From positions 434,001 through 498,000 of the forward strand of contig JAACMV010000030.1 of NCBI GenBank assembly GCA_010909725.1: DNA of 64,000 bases, given 5' to 3'. Of the stretch, positions 52,132 to 62,850 are shown piece by piece. Within the stretch, counting starts at the first letter, position 1, and each line of letters begins with the position of its first letter. Below the pieces are notes generated by a model. The model was not told the origin of the DNA, searched no databases, and was given only the letters and a program-made list of their open reading frames with translations. A program made the position numbers and the translations under genes. This DNA comes from Picochlorum sp. 'celeri' (taxonomy: Eukaryota > Chlorophyta > Trebouxiophyceae).

Positions 52132-52574
52132 ACCGCGGTACTTGGTTTCTATTCTCTATGGATGATGACTACTACTGTGCATGATTTTTTGATAAAAAGA
52201 ATGACGACGGAACGAATGATGAACCGGGTGTATGAAGACCCGGTTGTCATGTTCTACTTCTATTCTATTTAAGGAGTATTTTTTAGTATTCTATTTACGG
52301 ACTCATGTCCTGCTCAACCGAGGACTACTATGTATGGGTCCGTAACTGTACCCATGATATAAAAATAGGTAATAGGTACGCATATTTTATGTCATCTCCC
52401 TTAGAAGAAGAAGAGAAATAACAACAACAACAGGCTGTTCCTGGTTGTTGCGTGATTTGAAAAAAATTGACCAGATCGTCTTCATGTGGTAATTTGATTT
52501 GACTTTTGCAGAGTTTATTTTCTCACACAGTGACAGCGCTCGACTGAAGTGAGTATAGAAATCATCATCTCAGC
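52132..52574. promoter_or_regulatory. Divergent intergenic region dense in inverted repeats
   Basis: These 443 bases lie between LSM4 and the caprin-like gene. Perfect inverted repeats are AACCGGGT/ACCCGGTT (52222-52245) and TTACGGAC/GTCCGTAA (52295-52302 with 52338-52345). ATGGGT/ACCCAT near 52335-52356 competes with the second pair. A (CAA)n-like run lies near 52420. No gene is seen; it is likely a shared promoter or a structured 5' leader. Confidence 0.5.
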
Positions 52575-54056
52575 ATGTGTCAGCAGCAGATGCAATCGAC
52601 TCGTGGGTCAAGGAGCTCCTCGAGGATGAAGAAATCGGCGAATACACATCCGAAACAGCAGCAGCAGCATGCTGCTGGGGAATCCAATGGAGCGACAGAG
52701 CATCAGAATGGTGCGAGTCATGTGTCTGTTGTGGTTTCTAAAAAAATACGGAATGCGAAAAAGAGGTTGGCGAAGGCGGAGGAGATTCAGCGGAAGGCAG
52801 ACTCTGGAAAGGAATTGAACGAAGATCAGCAGCTGGCGTTGAAACATGTGGATCGGGTTGAAGGCTTGATTGAAGAGCTTGAGAAACTGTGTGGGGTTTT
52901 GGATGAGGCTGTTGAGAAGGATGTGCAGGTGGCGGTGGAGAAGAAGGAGCAGCAGATGGTGGAGGAGATGGAGAGGGTGATGAGGGAGAAGGAGGTGTCG
53001 TCGAAGGATGCGATCAAGGCTGCTGTGAAGAGGGCAAAAGCGGAAGGTGTGAATAGAGTGAAGCAGTTGGAGAGGAAGATGGAGGCTGAGAGGAAGTCTG
53101 CCATGGTGGAAGGGGCTCAAAAGATGGTGGAGTTTTTGTATATGAGTGCCTTGTTTGATCCGTTCATGCCGTATCAGGTGGAGAAGACGGCGGTGATGAA
53201 TTTCATGAAGGAGTCAGGGGAGGATTGTGTGGATGTAGATGCGCAGCGGGCCATGGCGGAGAGGTTGGATATGATTGGTGTGCTTGGGAAGATGATGACG
53301 AGTCAACCATTGCATGCTGGGTTGAGCCATGAGGAGGGTGTGACGCAGTGTCAGGAGATTGCAAAGCAGTATATTGATGGGGATGATGGGGAGGTATTGA
53401 ATGGGACGATGACGAGGGCAGAGGTGATTGGGTTGGTGGAACGGGTGAAAGGTTTGGGGTATTACAAGGTGCCTGTGGCTCCACCGGTGAGTGCGGCGGT
53501 TCCACCGCCGCCTCCACCGCCTATGGAAGCTCATGTTTCTGAATATCATACGTTTCCAGAGTATGTGACGCCTGAAGCAGCAGCAGCGACTGGTCAGAAT
53601 GTGTTGAATCAGTTCTTTGCTGCTCCAGTGCAGCCTGGATTGGATGCGGTTGGGTATTCATCCCAGTATGATGGTCTTGGAATGCACGAGGTGGTTGAGG
53701 AGCATCGTGACATGCAACATATTACTGTTGTAGAGCCTCAGCATTACCAGCAGCCTCAGGCTCATCCTCATCCTCAGGCTCAGCCCATACAAGAAGGAGA
53801 AGAGGAGCCTGAGCCTCGTGATGATGCTGTCATGAATGTGGAAGAAGAGGAGAGCAGTAGACAGATTATGAGAAGCAATCGTACGAGAAAGCAGGTGTAT
53901 TATAAGAATAACAGTAAAAAAAAGAATAGCATTCATGGTGCATGGAAGGAATCAGCTTTGGTGAACGATGCAGGATCAAACACAAGGAAATTCCATCGTG
54001 GTAAAAAGTATGGGCAACAACAACACAAGCATAGGGAGCAGGATACAAGAGTTTGA
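52575..54056 (+). CDS. Caprin-like RNA-binding protein
   Basis: The protein has 493 residues and one exon. After a Gln-rich start, residues about 50-160 form a long coiled coil with the caprin HR1 pattern (KIRNAKKRLAKAEEIQRKADSGKE, LNEDQQLALKHVDRVEGLIEE). A globular helical region follows (EFLYMSALFDPFMPYQVEKT to YKVPVAPP), matching the caprin dimerisation part in order. A Pro/Gln/His-rich disordered half comes next, and the end is basic with Gln and His. Animal caprin-1 binds G3BP and mRNAs in stress granules. Lower-plant and algal members are poorly studied. No RGG box is seen, but basic patches could bind RNA. The family call is by HR1 resemblance from memory. Confidence 0.68.
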   Translation: MCQQQMQSTRGSRSSSRMKKSANTHPKQQQQHAAGESNGATEHQNGASHVSVVVSKKIRNAKKRLAKAEEIQRKADSGKELNEDQQLALKHVDRVEGLIEELEKLCGVLDEAVEKDVQVAVEKKEQQMVEEMERVMREKEVSSKDAIKAAVKRAKAEGVNRVKQLERKMEAERKSAMVEGAQKMVEFLYMSALFDPFMPYQVEKTAVMNFMKESGEDCVDVDAQRAMAERLDMIGVLGKMMTSQPLHAGLSHEEGVTQCQEIAKQYIDGDDGEVLNGTMTRAEVIGLVERVKGLGYYKVPVAPPVSAAVPPPPPPPMEAHVSEYHTFPEYVTPEAAAATGQNVLNQFFAAPVQPGLDAVGYSSQYDGLGMHEVVEEHRDMQHITVVEPQHYQQPQAHPHPQAQPIQEGEEEPEPRDDAVMNVEEEESSRQIMRSNRTRKQVYYKNNSKKKNSIHGAWKESALVNDAGSNTRKFHRGKKYGQQQHKHREQDTRV

Positions 54057-54128
54057 AAACATTTTTCGAGTGATATGAATGTCTACAGTAAATACTCGTG
54101 TAATTTACAGATGTATGACGAATTTAAA

Positions 54129-57100
54129 TTAAACATCTTTATCTTTGGCCATCTCAGCAGGTGGGGCTTGCTTGTTGATGAAATTTCTGCCAATGAATTT
54201 CAGAATTTCGTCAAGGATGACGACTGGCAAGGCGAACAACAACACAAGAAGCCACTCATTGATCGACAGTGGAACAATGGAGAAGGTGGTCGCGAAAGTT
54301 GGGACGTACAGAATCACAAAGTGGAGACCAAATGACACTGCCATTGCCATGAGGAGCCATGGGTTGGACCACACAGGTACCTTCAAGATTGAATTATCTT
54401 CTGACAATGCGTTTGCAGCATTGAACATCTCAATTGCAACGAGGACTGACAGAGATAATGTGGATGCCTTTATTTTTCCCTTGGAAAAGTAGTCACATGG
54501 TTTGTCAAAGGACACTGTGCTTGATCCAGCAGTGAATGGAGCAGCCTTGAACCCTCTCCATGACTCGCACGATTCCCAATTCCTGAGCTGGTCAAATGTG
54601 ACCACAGTATGGCCATCATCAGAGAAATCAATGCCCATGAAGCTATCGTGTGTGTACCACACTGCAAATACAGCCACAGTAGCAAAGCCAACATACAGCC
54701 CAACGACAAGCCATCTGAACAGAATCCATGGTGTGATAAAGTGCTCGTTAGAGCGTCTAGGAGGCTTCTGCATGATATCAGGATCAGCCTTATTAAATCC
54801 AAGGGCTGTTGCAGGAGGCCCATCGGTCACGAGGTTGACCCACAAGAGCTGTACAGGCACAAGCCCCTCTGGCAGACCAAGAGCAGCAGACAAGAAGATG
54901 GACACAACTTCTCCAATGTTTGAAGAAATCATGTATCTAATAAAGGCCTTCATGTTGTCATAGATTGATCGACCTTCTTCTACGGCTGCAACGACCGTGG
55001 CAAAATTGTCATCTGCCAACACCATATCGGATGCTTGCTTGGCAACCTCTGTACCTGCAATGCCCATGGCCACACCAATGTCAGCTAATTTCAATGCCGG
55101 AGCATCATTGACACCATCCCCAGTCATTGCTACGATTTCTCCCATATCCTTGAGAATTCTGACAATTTCTTGCTTATGACGGGGCTCTGCACGGGAGAAG
55201 CAAATGCCTCCTGGCGTGTTCAAGAGATCCTTCTTTTCTGAATCAGGCATTGCCAGGAACTCTGCCCCAGTGAGTGACGCATCCTCTGTATCCTGTCCAG
55301 GGGCAAATATACCAATATCCCTACAAACAGCTTCAGCTGTTAATTTGTTGTCCCCAGTAATCACCATCACCCTAATACCAGCAGTGTGGCATCCCTCTAT
55401 AGCTTGGGCAACTTCAGGCCTGGGAGGATCTCTCAATCCTGCCAAACCGACAAATGTCAAATCAGACTCGATACGTTCATACTTGGAGGGATCTGAAATC
55501 AATGAGAATCCTGCATGGCTTTGTGATCCATCATATGTGGCAAGGTCCCCAAGATCCTCTCCCCTCTTCACTGCCATTGCCAACAAGCGCAGCGCATGTT
55601 CGGCTTTATCATCTATTATTTTGGAAAGTGACGACCTCAATTTTGTGTCAATTGGTACAATACTTCCATCAGAAAGCATTGCCGTAGAGCACCTCTCCAA
55701 AATACATTCTGCAGCACCCTTGACAAACAACATGTTGTCAGCAGAGGTCCCTGTCTTTCTAGAAGCCTTCCTGGGCGATCTTCTCACGGAATCTTGGCCA
55801 TTCTGTTCTGCCTCTCCTTCCGAAAGAGGTTTACAAAGAACGCTCATCGATTTTCTATCGCGGTCAAACTCCAGCGTTGCCACCTTTTTGAATGCCGAGG
55901 CATATTCTGTGCATGCCCCTGTTGGATCATGCTTACGAGCAGCCTTTATTCTGTCCTGCCCCTTTGAGACACCAATCTTTTCCGTCATAACAAGCAAAGC
56001 ACTTTCAGTGGGTTGTCCAATGGCTTTATATGTATCATGCTGAACCACAACCCTGGAGTCATTGCACAATGCACACACCCGTGCAACTGCCTCCACCGCA
56101 CTATCAATTGATTTCAGGCCCACAACCTCACCACCATCCGGATCAAATGAAGTTCCTGTCACCTTTAAATCACGCACATCAGTAGTTGAAGCTCCAAGCG
56201 CCACCAACGTGATGGCACTCATTTGATTTGTTGTCAAGGTCCCAGTCTTGTCTGAACAAATAATAGAGGTGCACCCAAGAGTCTCAACTGATGGAAGCTG
56301 TCTCACAATAGCATTCCTCTTTGCCATCTTACGAGTTCCAAGGGCCAAGCACGTTGTGATAACTGCAGGGAGACCTTCTGGAATCGCAGCAACAGCCAAC
56401 GCAACAGCAACCTTGAAGTAAAATGTTGCCTTACCAAACGAGAAAGCAATCGTTGTGGTGTCCGGAATCCATGTACCTTTAATAAACTTAAAGCTCAAAA
56501 AGTGATTGATATTGATGACCCACACCAATATACAAACCCCCAAGATGATCTTGGCCAAAGCCTCTCCAAACTCATCCAAGTTTCTCTTCAACGGAGTATC
56601 ATCATCCTCTTTAGCAGCCTCCTCAATCTGTTCCTGAATCTTTCCAATTTCAGTATTCATTCCTGTAGAATTCACCACACAGATTCCATTTCCACTCGCA
56701 ATTCCAGTCCCAGCAAACAGCATGGTATCCTTTGACTGCAACTCACTATGAACAGATGTCAGCCCATCAACAGACTTTTGAACTGCCACAGACTCCCCAG
56801 TAAGAGCCGCCTGCTCAGCACGAAGAATCGCCGTCTTCATCTCCACAAGTCTGCAATCAGCTGGTACCCGATCCCCAGCACAAATCTCAATCACATCCCC
56901 TGGAACCAACTTTGCTGCAGGATATCCAGCAACCATCTTCCCTCCCCGAATCACCTTTGCCGTCTCCGCAGACATTTCCTTCAACGCCTCCAACGCATTC
57001 TCAGCATTCGCCTCCTGCCACACACCAACAATAGCATTCAGAATGAGAATCAACAGAATCACCCCAGGCTCCACAAAAGCCCCCACCCCCAACTCTTCCC

Positions 57101-57350
57101 CTTCAAAGAATGCAAGCCCAAAAGAGATGCACGCCGCCAGCAAGAGAATTTTGACCAACGTATCATCAAACTGCTCCAACACCATTGCCAACAAAGACGT
57201 CGGCTCTGGCTTTTTCAGCTCATTCGGACCAAATTCTTCCAACCGACGCTCTGCCTCTACATCCTCCAGCCCCTCTTTCACATCCACGTTGTGGTGCTTT
57301 AACACGTCTTTAACATCGTGACTCCAAGCTGGATACATCATTGCATTCAT
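54129..57350 (-). CDS. ER-type calcium ATPase (P2A, SERCA/ECA)
   Basis: The protein has 1073 residues, near the usual ECA length, in one exon. The cytosolic N-terminus ([27 protein letters not shown]) and helix M4 with [18 protein letters not shown] mark a P2A pump. The phosphorylation site is [13 protein letters not shown], the actuator loop [11 protein letters not shown], the hinge [18 protein letters not shown], and the nucleotide region carries FVKGAAE. Calcium-site residues in M5-M6 ([28 protein letters not shown]) are kept. The C-terminus KDKDV has Lys at -3 and -5, a KxKxx retrieval signal for the ER. It pumps cytosolic calcium into the ER at the expense of ATP. It is divergent from the SAM synthetase gene. 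Confidence 0.96.
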   Translation of the reverse strand: MNAMMYPAWSHDVKDVLKHHNVDVKEGLEDVEAERRLEEFGPNELKKPEPTSLLAMVLEQFDDTLVKILLLAACISFGLAFFEGEELGVGAFVEPGVILLILILNAIVGVWQEANAENALEALKEMSAETAKVIRGGKMVAGYPAAKLVPGDVIEICAGDRVPADCRLVEMKTAILRAEQAALTGESVAVQKSVDGLTSVHSELQSKDTMLFAGTGIASGNGICVVNSTGMNTEIGKIQEQIEEAAKEDDDTPLKRNLDEFGEALAKIILGVCILVWVININHFLSFKFIKGTWIPDTTTIAFSFGKATFYFKVAVALAVAAIPEGLPAVITTCLALGTRKMAKRNAIVRQLPSVETLGCTSIICSDKTGTLTTNQMSAITLVALGASTTDVRDLKVTGTSFDPDGGEVVGLKSIDSAVEAVARVCALCNDSRVVVQHDTYKAIGQPTESALLVMTEKIGVSKGQDRIKAARKHDPTGACTEYASAFKKVATLEFDRDRKSMSVLCKPLSEGEAEQNGQDSVRRSPRKASRKTGTSADNMLFVKGAAECILERCSTAMLSDGSIVPIDTKLRSSLSKIIDDKAEHALRLLAMAVKRGEDLGDLATYDGSQSHAGFSLISDPSKYERIESDLTFVGLAGLRDPPRPEVAQAIEGCHTAGIRVMVITGDNKLTAEAVCRDIGIFAPGQDTEDASLTGAEFLAMPDSEKKDLLNTPGGICFSRAEPRHKQEIVRILKDMGEIVAMTGDGVNDAPALKLADIGVAMGIAGTEVAKQASDMVLADDNFATVVAAVEEGRSIYDNMKAFIRYMISSNIGEVVSIFLSAALGLPEGLVPVQLLWVNLVTDGPPATALGFNKADPDIMQKPPRRSNEHFITPWILFRWLVVGLYVGFATVAVFAVWYTHDSFMGIDFSDDGHTVVTFDQLRNWESCESWRGFKAAPFTAGSSTVSFDKPCDYFSKGKIKASTLSLSVLVAIEMFNAANALSEDNSILKVPVWSNPWLLMAMAVSFGLHFVILYVPTFATTFSIVPLSINEWLLVLLFALPVVILDEILKFIGRNFINKQAPPAEMAKDKDV

Positions 57351-57783
57351 GCAAAGGCCGATGGCTCGCTGCTGATCAATCTACACGCGAGTCAAATCAA
57401 TCACGCCTTGTAGACGGTATCTGACTCTCTTTGACGTCAACGACAGTCACTGAATCAACAAGTACAAAATTATAATGAATGAATCCATGCAAATCCTGAA
57501 TGGAGGCACAGACAATGTGTGGAGTGTCGCCTGGGCAGATCCCAAAGACGGAATCTCCCTTGGAATCACCACGATGCCATCCTGATCTGGGGCTGCAGGA
57601 GACAATTAGTCAGCGCATTCATCTCAGATTGGTATATTTTTGAATTCATTTGTATCCGAGTATCAGGTATGGTGCCTTGTGCAAGTTTGCTATGATTAAG
57701 TGGTCAACCCATTGCACTGATCAAGGGCGTTTCTGATGCGATGATGACTCATTGTCCCAAATATGGATGCAGGTACTATAATC
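57351..57783. promoter_or_regulatory. Divergent intergenic region
   Basis: These 433 bases lie between the calcium ATPase and SAM synthetase start codons. I see no coding frame or strong repeat. They must hold both promoters. Confidence 0.5.
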
Positions 57784-59243
57784 ATGGCTGACACAAATTT
57801 CCTTTTCACAAGTGGTACGTTGTTTGACTGGGAGATCGGTGGGTCAGTGTGGGTGGTGCACGTCGATTGACGCCCTTCTTCTGGCTTGATTGGCCTAGAT
57901 CGGGGTGAATATACGTACGATGTGTGTATGGATCCGACTTCATGAGGAATTGTGGGGGTTTTGTGGGTATATGAGCCATCCTTGGGTCTCTGCGTGCCGA
58001 GGGTCTGACGGCGGTTGTGAATGATGTTGGTCACCCATCAACGGAGCTCTCTCATGGTGCATCTTGAATGACGTCCATCTTGCGTGTGTGTTCTGCAGAG
58101 TCTGTGAACGAAGGACATCCAGATAAGCTCTGCGATCAGGTGTCCGATGCCATCCTTGATGCATGCTTGGAACAGGATCCAGATGCCAAGGTTGCCTGCG
58201 AGACTGCTTCCAAGACCAACATGGTGATGGTGTTTGGTGAAATCACCACCACTGCCAAGGTTGACTATGAGAAGATTGTGCGTGAGACTGTGCGCAACAT
58301 TGGATTCACCTCTGATGATGTGGGTTTGGATGCTGACAAGTGCAAGGTTCTTGTCCACATTGAGGAGCAGTCCCCAGATATTGGACAGGGAGTCCACGGC
58401 ATGGGAACCAAGACCCTCGAGGAGATGGGTGCTGGTGACCAGGGACATATGTTCGGATATGCCACCGATGAGACCCCTGAACTCATGCCATTGACACACG
58501 TTTTGGCCACAAAGTTGGGATACCGCCTCACTGAAGTGCGCAAGAACGGAACATGCCCATGGCTCCGCCCAGACGGAAAGACCCAGGTCACTGTGGAATA
58601 CAAGAAGGAGGGAGGTGCCGTGGTACCACTCCGTGTCCACACCATTCTCATCTCTACCCAGCACGATGAGGATGTCTCCAATGATAAGATCAAGGCTGAT
58701 TTGATGGAGCACGTGATCAAGCCTGTTGTCCCAGAAAAGTACATGGATGAAAAGACAATCTTCCACTTGAACCCATCAGGCAGATTCGTCATCGGAGGAC
58801 CACACGGAGATGCTGGTCTCACCGGACGTAAGATTATTATCGATACCTATGGAGGATGGGGAGCCCACGGAGGAGGTGCCTTCTCAGGAAAGGATCCAAC
58901 AAAGGTGGACCGCTCTGCTGCATACATTGCCCGCCAGGCTGCCAAGTCTGTCGTCGCTGCCAAGCTCGCCCGCCGCTGCTTGGTCCAGATTTCATACGGT
59001 ATTGGTGTTGCTGAGCCACTCTCTGTCTTTGTCGACACCTACGGAACTGGAACCCGCCCAGACTCTGAGATTCTCCAGTTGGTCAAGAACAAGTTTGATT
59101 TCCGTGCCGGTATGATTGGAAAGAACCTTGACCTCAGAAGAGGAGGAAACAGATACATCCACACTGCCGCATACGGTCACTTTGGACGCGACGACCACCC
59201 AGAGGTCTTCACATGGGAAAAGGTGATCCCTCTCTTGGAGTAG
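57784..59243 (+). CDS. METK: S-adenosylmethionine synthetase
   Basis: There are two exons, 57784-57814 (10 codons plus one base) and 58099-59243, with a 284-nt intron, the longest in the window; spliced length is 391 residues. Exon 1 reads [10 protein letters not shown] and joins to [17 protein letters not shown], the standard plant/eukaryote start. Starting at the in-frame ATG 58068 would give an unusual leader and is less likely. The catalytic motifs GHPDK (His, Asp), [12 protein letters not shown] and [15 protein letters not shown] are intact. It makes S-adenosylmethionine from methionine and ATP. Codon use is strongly biased to C-ending codons and AAG, unlike its neighbours, as expected for a highly expressed gene. 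Confidence 0.97.
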
Positions 59244-59879
59244 ATTCTTCTTCCAAGACGAGTGCAGGCAGCACAAACAATACTCATCTGTCCATCAATC
59301 ATGATTGATGCTTTTGCATTATATATATAGAAGTATGTGTGTAATTATTATCATTAGAAGCATGTTGTGAGTATTATTATCGTATGAAGAAAAAGCACGC
59401 CAACATCATCACCGTCTTCTTTTCCTACTAGAGAAGAAAGAAAGATGCAGCTTCTGTTGGCTGATGTGTCATGGCCACCCACATGATTCATGTAAGCAAC
59501 CTCGCATTCGTTGATCGACTAATAATAATGGCGTACTCGTATATGGATCAGTGTCAAATATTCGTCATAAATTCTCAATTACAACCAAGTTTGGATTAAA
59601 AACACAGCTAGGAGCGATTTTCTTTGTCCACTCGGGAGACGTTCAACCGTGGGAGTCGTTTCTGGTTGAACGACCGCAGGCATTGTTCCTATCCCTTGCG
59701 GGCTGGTCTAGTTTGGTATTTTTAAAACTTACACTCAGTATTTGTGGGCTATCGGGGTGAAACAAGTGGATTGGCGATTTCCGCGTTTGTTGTCATTCGG
59801 GGGCTTTGAATCCTCTTGACTCGCTGTGAACAGCGGCGACACGAAACCCAGTATTTGATTGTACAGTAGAGATATTTTC
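59244..59879. other. Intergenic region with a 9-bp hairpin
   Basis: These 636 bases contain the SAM synthetase 3' flank and the promoter of the next gene. A perfect hairpin CGTTCAACC/GGTTGAACG (59640-59672, 15-nt loop) lies inside. A tRNA A-box-like string near 59700 has no matching B box. No gene is supported. Confidence 0.45.
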
Positions 59880-61757
59880 ATGTCAGAAATCACCCGAGAT
59901 ACTGGCATTATGTCGAGGGAGTGTGCAGAGGAGCCAGAAGTGACGAGGCCGTCCAAAGGGGAGCACCCGGAGGACGAGGGCCAGTTGACCATACGGGTTG
60001 CATGTTGCGACGCCTCATCCTCCGGTGAGAGTTGCATTGGTACCATGGAGGCGGACGATGATGGTCATGGTGATGGGGAGGGCGTGAATGCTGGGCCATG
60101 GCTTGATTTTGGGTCCTGGTTGAAAGTCATACGAGAGGATGATGACCAGGAGGAGGAGGAGGATGATGACCAGGAGATGGATGATGATGATGATGATGAT
60201 ATCACGCCTAGGGATGGGCCTGAAAGCGCCACCCCTGTACATGGTATGCATAAAAATGGGGCCAAGATGATACAGAAAGATTGCAGGATGCAACATGGTC
60301 GGCTTGGACCTGGCTATGGACACCAGGAAATATCAGTCATGCTTGGGGCTCCAGGGATATCTGCGGACAAGAATCCTGTGGTTCCCACAAAGGTGATTGG
60401 ATCGGTTATCAACGTGCTCAATGAACCCTTAGTAAAGGTGGAGGTGGGAGTGTTGACGAGGAAAATGAATGCCCCAACAAGTTTAGTGCCTCGCCCGTAT
60501 GCTGGGCGTGGGACACTGGCATTGTATATTCTCCCTGATGATTCCCTGTCTTTAGTATACAGTGGGACCATACAAAATGAAAAGGATATTTCTGAGGCTG
60601 GAGCGAGTCGCCTTGAAAGAGTGCAGTCAAGTTTGACGTATGCAGAAACGATAGAGTGTGCAGAAATGGAAACAAGCATGTTGGAAGAAATTGCACGCTT
60701 CCCCCGCTGGAGAGAGGGCATGGATACTATTGTAACTCTCCATATGCTGAAAGGAGATAAATCAGGAAGATCATTTTATGTGCTTCCAAGTAAAGGGACG
60801 GAGCCTCCTGAATTTCCACTGTCTGTGGAAAATCAAGACAAGTTTGGTTCCTTCACCAAGGGGGGCGTTTCTGAAAAATCGGCAGCAAATAGGCGACATT
60901 ACTTTTGGTTGACTGGAACAAATCTTGAGGATGAGCATCAAGCATTAGGTAAGATGAAGTCGTATATTAAACAGCCTCCTGGATTTGCTAAAATAGCGGG
61001 GATCTCTGAAGGATTGCTCCAGCATCTAAAAGATTGGTTTGCCTTGGTTAGGGAACAAAGCGGGAAGGATTATTTATCCTCTACCATGGCAATCATGGGA
61101 CCCATCTTGGGCAGCCAGGCCCCCTCCATGTCTATGAAAACAGCATTCACGCACAATGGAACACAAATTCAATCAGTGCTGCACATGGCATCAAACGCAT
61201 CTGCAATATTCAAAGATCCCAGGTTCAACATTGCATGTACCTGCCGCATTGTAGTATATACGGATATCATCATACAAGGCAAAATAAGAAATCCCGGAGA
61301 CCATGATGACATTGCGTTGAAAGAGATTGCAGTGTCAGCATCTCATGAGGGCAGATATGTAGCTGAAATCCTCTCACGCAGAGCAGTCGAAGCCATTGGT
61401 AAACCACGAATACAAGAATTGATATGCGAAGATCTCATCTTTAAAGCTAAGAAACAGCGTCAGAAAATCAAAGCAGCGCGACAGAAGAAGAGAGATTTGG
61501 AGAGAGGGCGTCTGGCACTCTTGGAAGCCATGCCGCTCATTAAAAAGGCTGTCGCCGGTCTCGAAAGGACAAACCCCAGCAGTATCGGTACGAGTGCCTG
61601 TTCCAAAGAAGAAAGTATATCTCCCCGATCGAGTGATAACGTTGCTGACGTCGAACGCATTGTTCTCGATTCCAGCACAGATGAGCCAGCATGCAGACAT
61701 GGTGGCACTGGAAAAATTACAGTCTCAGATTTGCGCGATATTTTCAGCAGCAAATAA
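59880..61757 (+). CDS. Unknown acidic protein
   Basis: The protein has 625 residues and one exon; ATG at 59880 is used because the longer frame begins with TTG. I do not recognise a family. The first 130 residues are strongly acidic with D/E runs (DDDQEEEEDDDQEMDDDDDDD). The middle (about 140-470) is mixed and folded-looking, with KVIGSVINVLNEPLVKVEVG and RRHYFWLTGTNLEDE. Residues about 500-560 are helical and basic (KAKKQRQKIKAARQKKRDLERGR), a probable coiled coil or nucleic-acid-binding stretch. The end is Ser-rich. There is no signal, membrane segment or catalytic motif. Its stop codon lies 6 bp from that of the convergent archease gene. Confidence 0.7.
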   Translation: MSEITRDTGIMSRECAEEPEVTRPSKGEHPEDEGQLTIRVACCDASSSGESCIGTMEADDDGHGDGEGVNAGPWLDFGSWLKVIREDDDQEEEEDDDQEMDDDDDDDITPRDGPESATPVHGMHKNGAKMIQKDCRMQHGRLGPGYGHQEISVMLGAPGISADKNPVVPTKVIGSVINVLNEPLVKVEVGVLTRKMNAPTSLVPRPYAGRGTLALYILPDDSLSLVYSGTIQNEKDISEAGASRLERVQSSLTYAETIECAEMETSMLEEIARFPRWREGMDTIVTLHMLKGDKSGRSFYVLPSKGTEPPEFPLSVENQDKFGSFTKGGVSEKSAANRRHYFWLTGTNLEDEHQALGKMKSYIKQPPGFAKIAGISEGLLQHLKDWFALVREQSGKDYLSSTMAIMGPILGSQAPSMSMKTAFTHNGTQIQSVLHMASNASAIFKDPRFNIACTCRIVVYTDIIIQGKIRNPGDHDDIALKEIAVSASHEGRYVAEILSRRAVEAIGKPRIQELICEDLIFKAKKQRQKIKAARQKKRDLERGRLALLEAMPLIKKAVAGLERTNPSSIGTSACSKEESISPRSSDNVADVERIVLDSSTDEPACRHGGTGKITVSDLRDIFSSK

Positions 61758-61763
61758 ATAAAA

Positions 61764-62582
61764 TTATATATCTACAATAACATATACCTCTGCTTTACCT
61801 GTCTTCACGGGAGATGTTTCGTAAATCTTCATAGCAGAGTATGTAATTGCCTTGATCTCTGTCCCACAGGCATGCCGTGCTGGGTCAAACACATCCCCCT
61901 TCCCACGCGCGCGTATTCGCCACGTCTCTACATCAAACTCTATAATCTCTAATACTACTGGAACAAAAAAGTCGGTCGAAAATGTGAACAAGAGTTCGTC
62001 CAACCAATGAAACATTAAAGACTCTGCATCATTCCCAGTCATGACAAACTCTCTCTCCACAACCGACACGCGTGACGACGACCCATCATCCTCTCCCGAC
62101 CGATTCTTCTCCAACAATCCATTCACAATCCCATGCAGAGGCGTCATGTAATTAAACATGCACAGTGCAACCTGTTCAAACGCCTCTTTCAAAGAATCCC
62201 CCCACGCATGTAACTGGACATCAGCTGTATGATCCAGGTATTCAAAGCTCGTCCCATCAGATACGTATGTACCCTTGGAAGACACTAATGCTTCCACATC
62301 TTCACGCGCCATGCTCTCCGCATCACACATCACCCTGCCTCCTCCCAGACTCTGCTGGACTCCATGTCCATTCTTGTCTTCTACCTCTGGCTCTCTTTCT
62401 TCATTTGCCCCTGAGGGTGGTATACGGCGATTTCTCTTCTTCTTTGATCTTTTTGGCAACACAGAATGGTGCGTTTCTATCAGATCCTCGCTCTGCCTTT
62501 TCACATGGGCATGCCCATGAATATTCTTGACATTCGTCGTCACCTCCTTCTCCTCCTCTCCATCCTTCTTCTGTATGTCCAT
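61764..62582 (-). CDS. Archease, RtcB tRNA ligase cofactor
   Basis: The protein has 272 residues and one exon. The C-terminal 160 residues are archease: FEYLDHTADVQLHAWGDSL (conserved Asp-His-Thr-Ala-Asp), ALCMFNYMT, GNDAESLMFHWLDELLF, GTEIKAITYSAMKI and the terminal AEVYVIVDI with its metal-binding Asp. Archease activates the RtcB ligase in tRNA splicing and XBP1-type mRNA splicing. About 110 extra N-terminal residues are charged and disordered with a basic patch (KRSKKKRNRR), likely a nuclear localisation signal. Such an extension is longer than in animals. Its presence implies an RtcB-type ligase in this organism, though none is in the window. Confidence 0.92.
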   Translation of the reverse strand: MDIQKKDGEEEKEVTTNVKNIHGHAHVKRQSEDLIETHHSVLPKRSKKKRNRRIPPSGANEEREPEVEDKNGHGVQQSLGGGRVMCDAESMAREDVEALVSSKGTYVSDGTSFEYLDHTADVQLHAWGDSLKEAFEQVALCMFNYMTPLHGIVNGLLEKNRSGEDDGSSSRVSVVEREFVMTGNDAESLMFHWLDELLFTFSTDFFVPVVLEIIEFDVETWRIRARGKGDVFDPARHACGTEIKAITYSAMKIYETSPVKTGKAEVYVIVDI

Positions 62583-62850
62583 ATTTTGATCAAATTGTCA
62601 GGTACCCAAAAGGCCGCAATGAACTGATCTGGCATGCCACATTCAATATCACAAATTAATTAGAGATCTCGTGAGAGATCTGCTCCAGCTGAAGAAGGAC
62701 TCGGCTCTTGCAACGCGTGGCCCCGAGGCCTCATGCTGCATTATTTAATAGTACCACTATTCATTCGATGAGACCATATTCTGAATGCGAGGGTAGTATT
62801 CGTGTAACGAGTTTGGAGGAAACGAGAAAGAAGGCTCGACGTGACGACGT

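Noticed and set aside
58068..58098. SAM synthetase start at ATG 58068
   Set aside because: It gives an atypical leader, while exon 1 at 57784 restores the canonical [20 protein letters not shown] start with proper splice sites.
57815..58098. Box C/D snoRNA in the SAM synthetase intron
   Set aside because: ATGATG and CTGA strings occur, but in the wrong order and without terminal stem pairing.
59695..59760. tRNA A-box-like TGGTCTAGTTTGG
   Set aside because: No B box (GGTTCRANNCC) at the right distance and no cloverleaf pairing.
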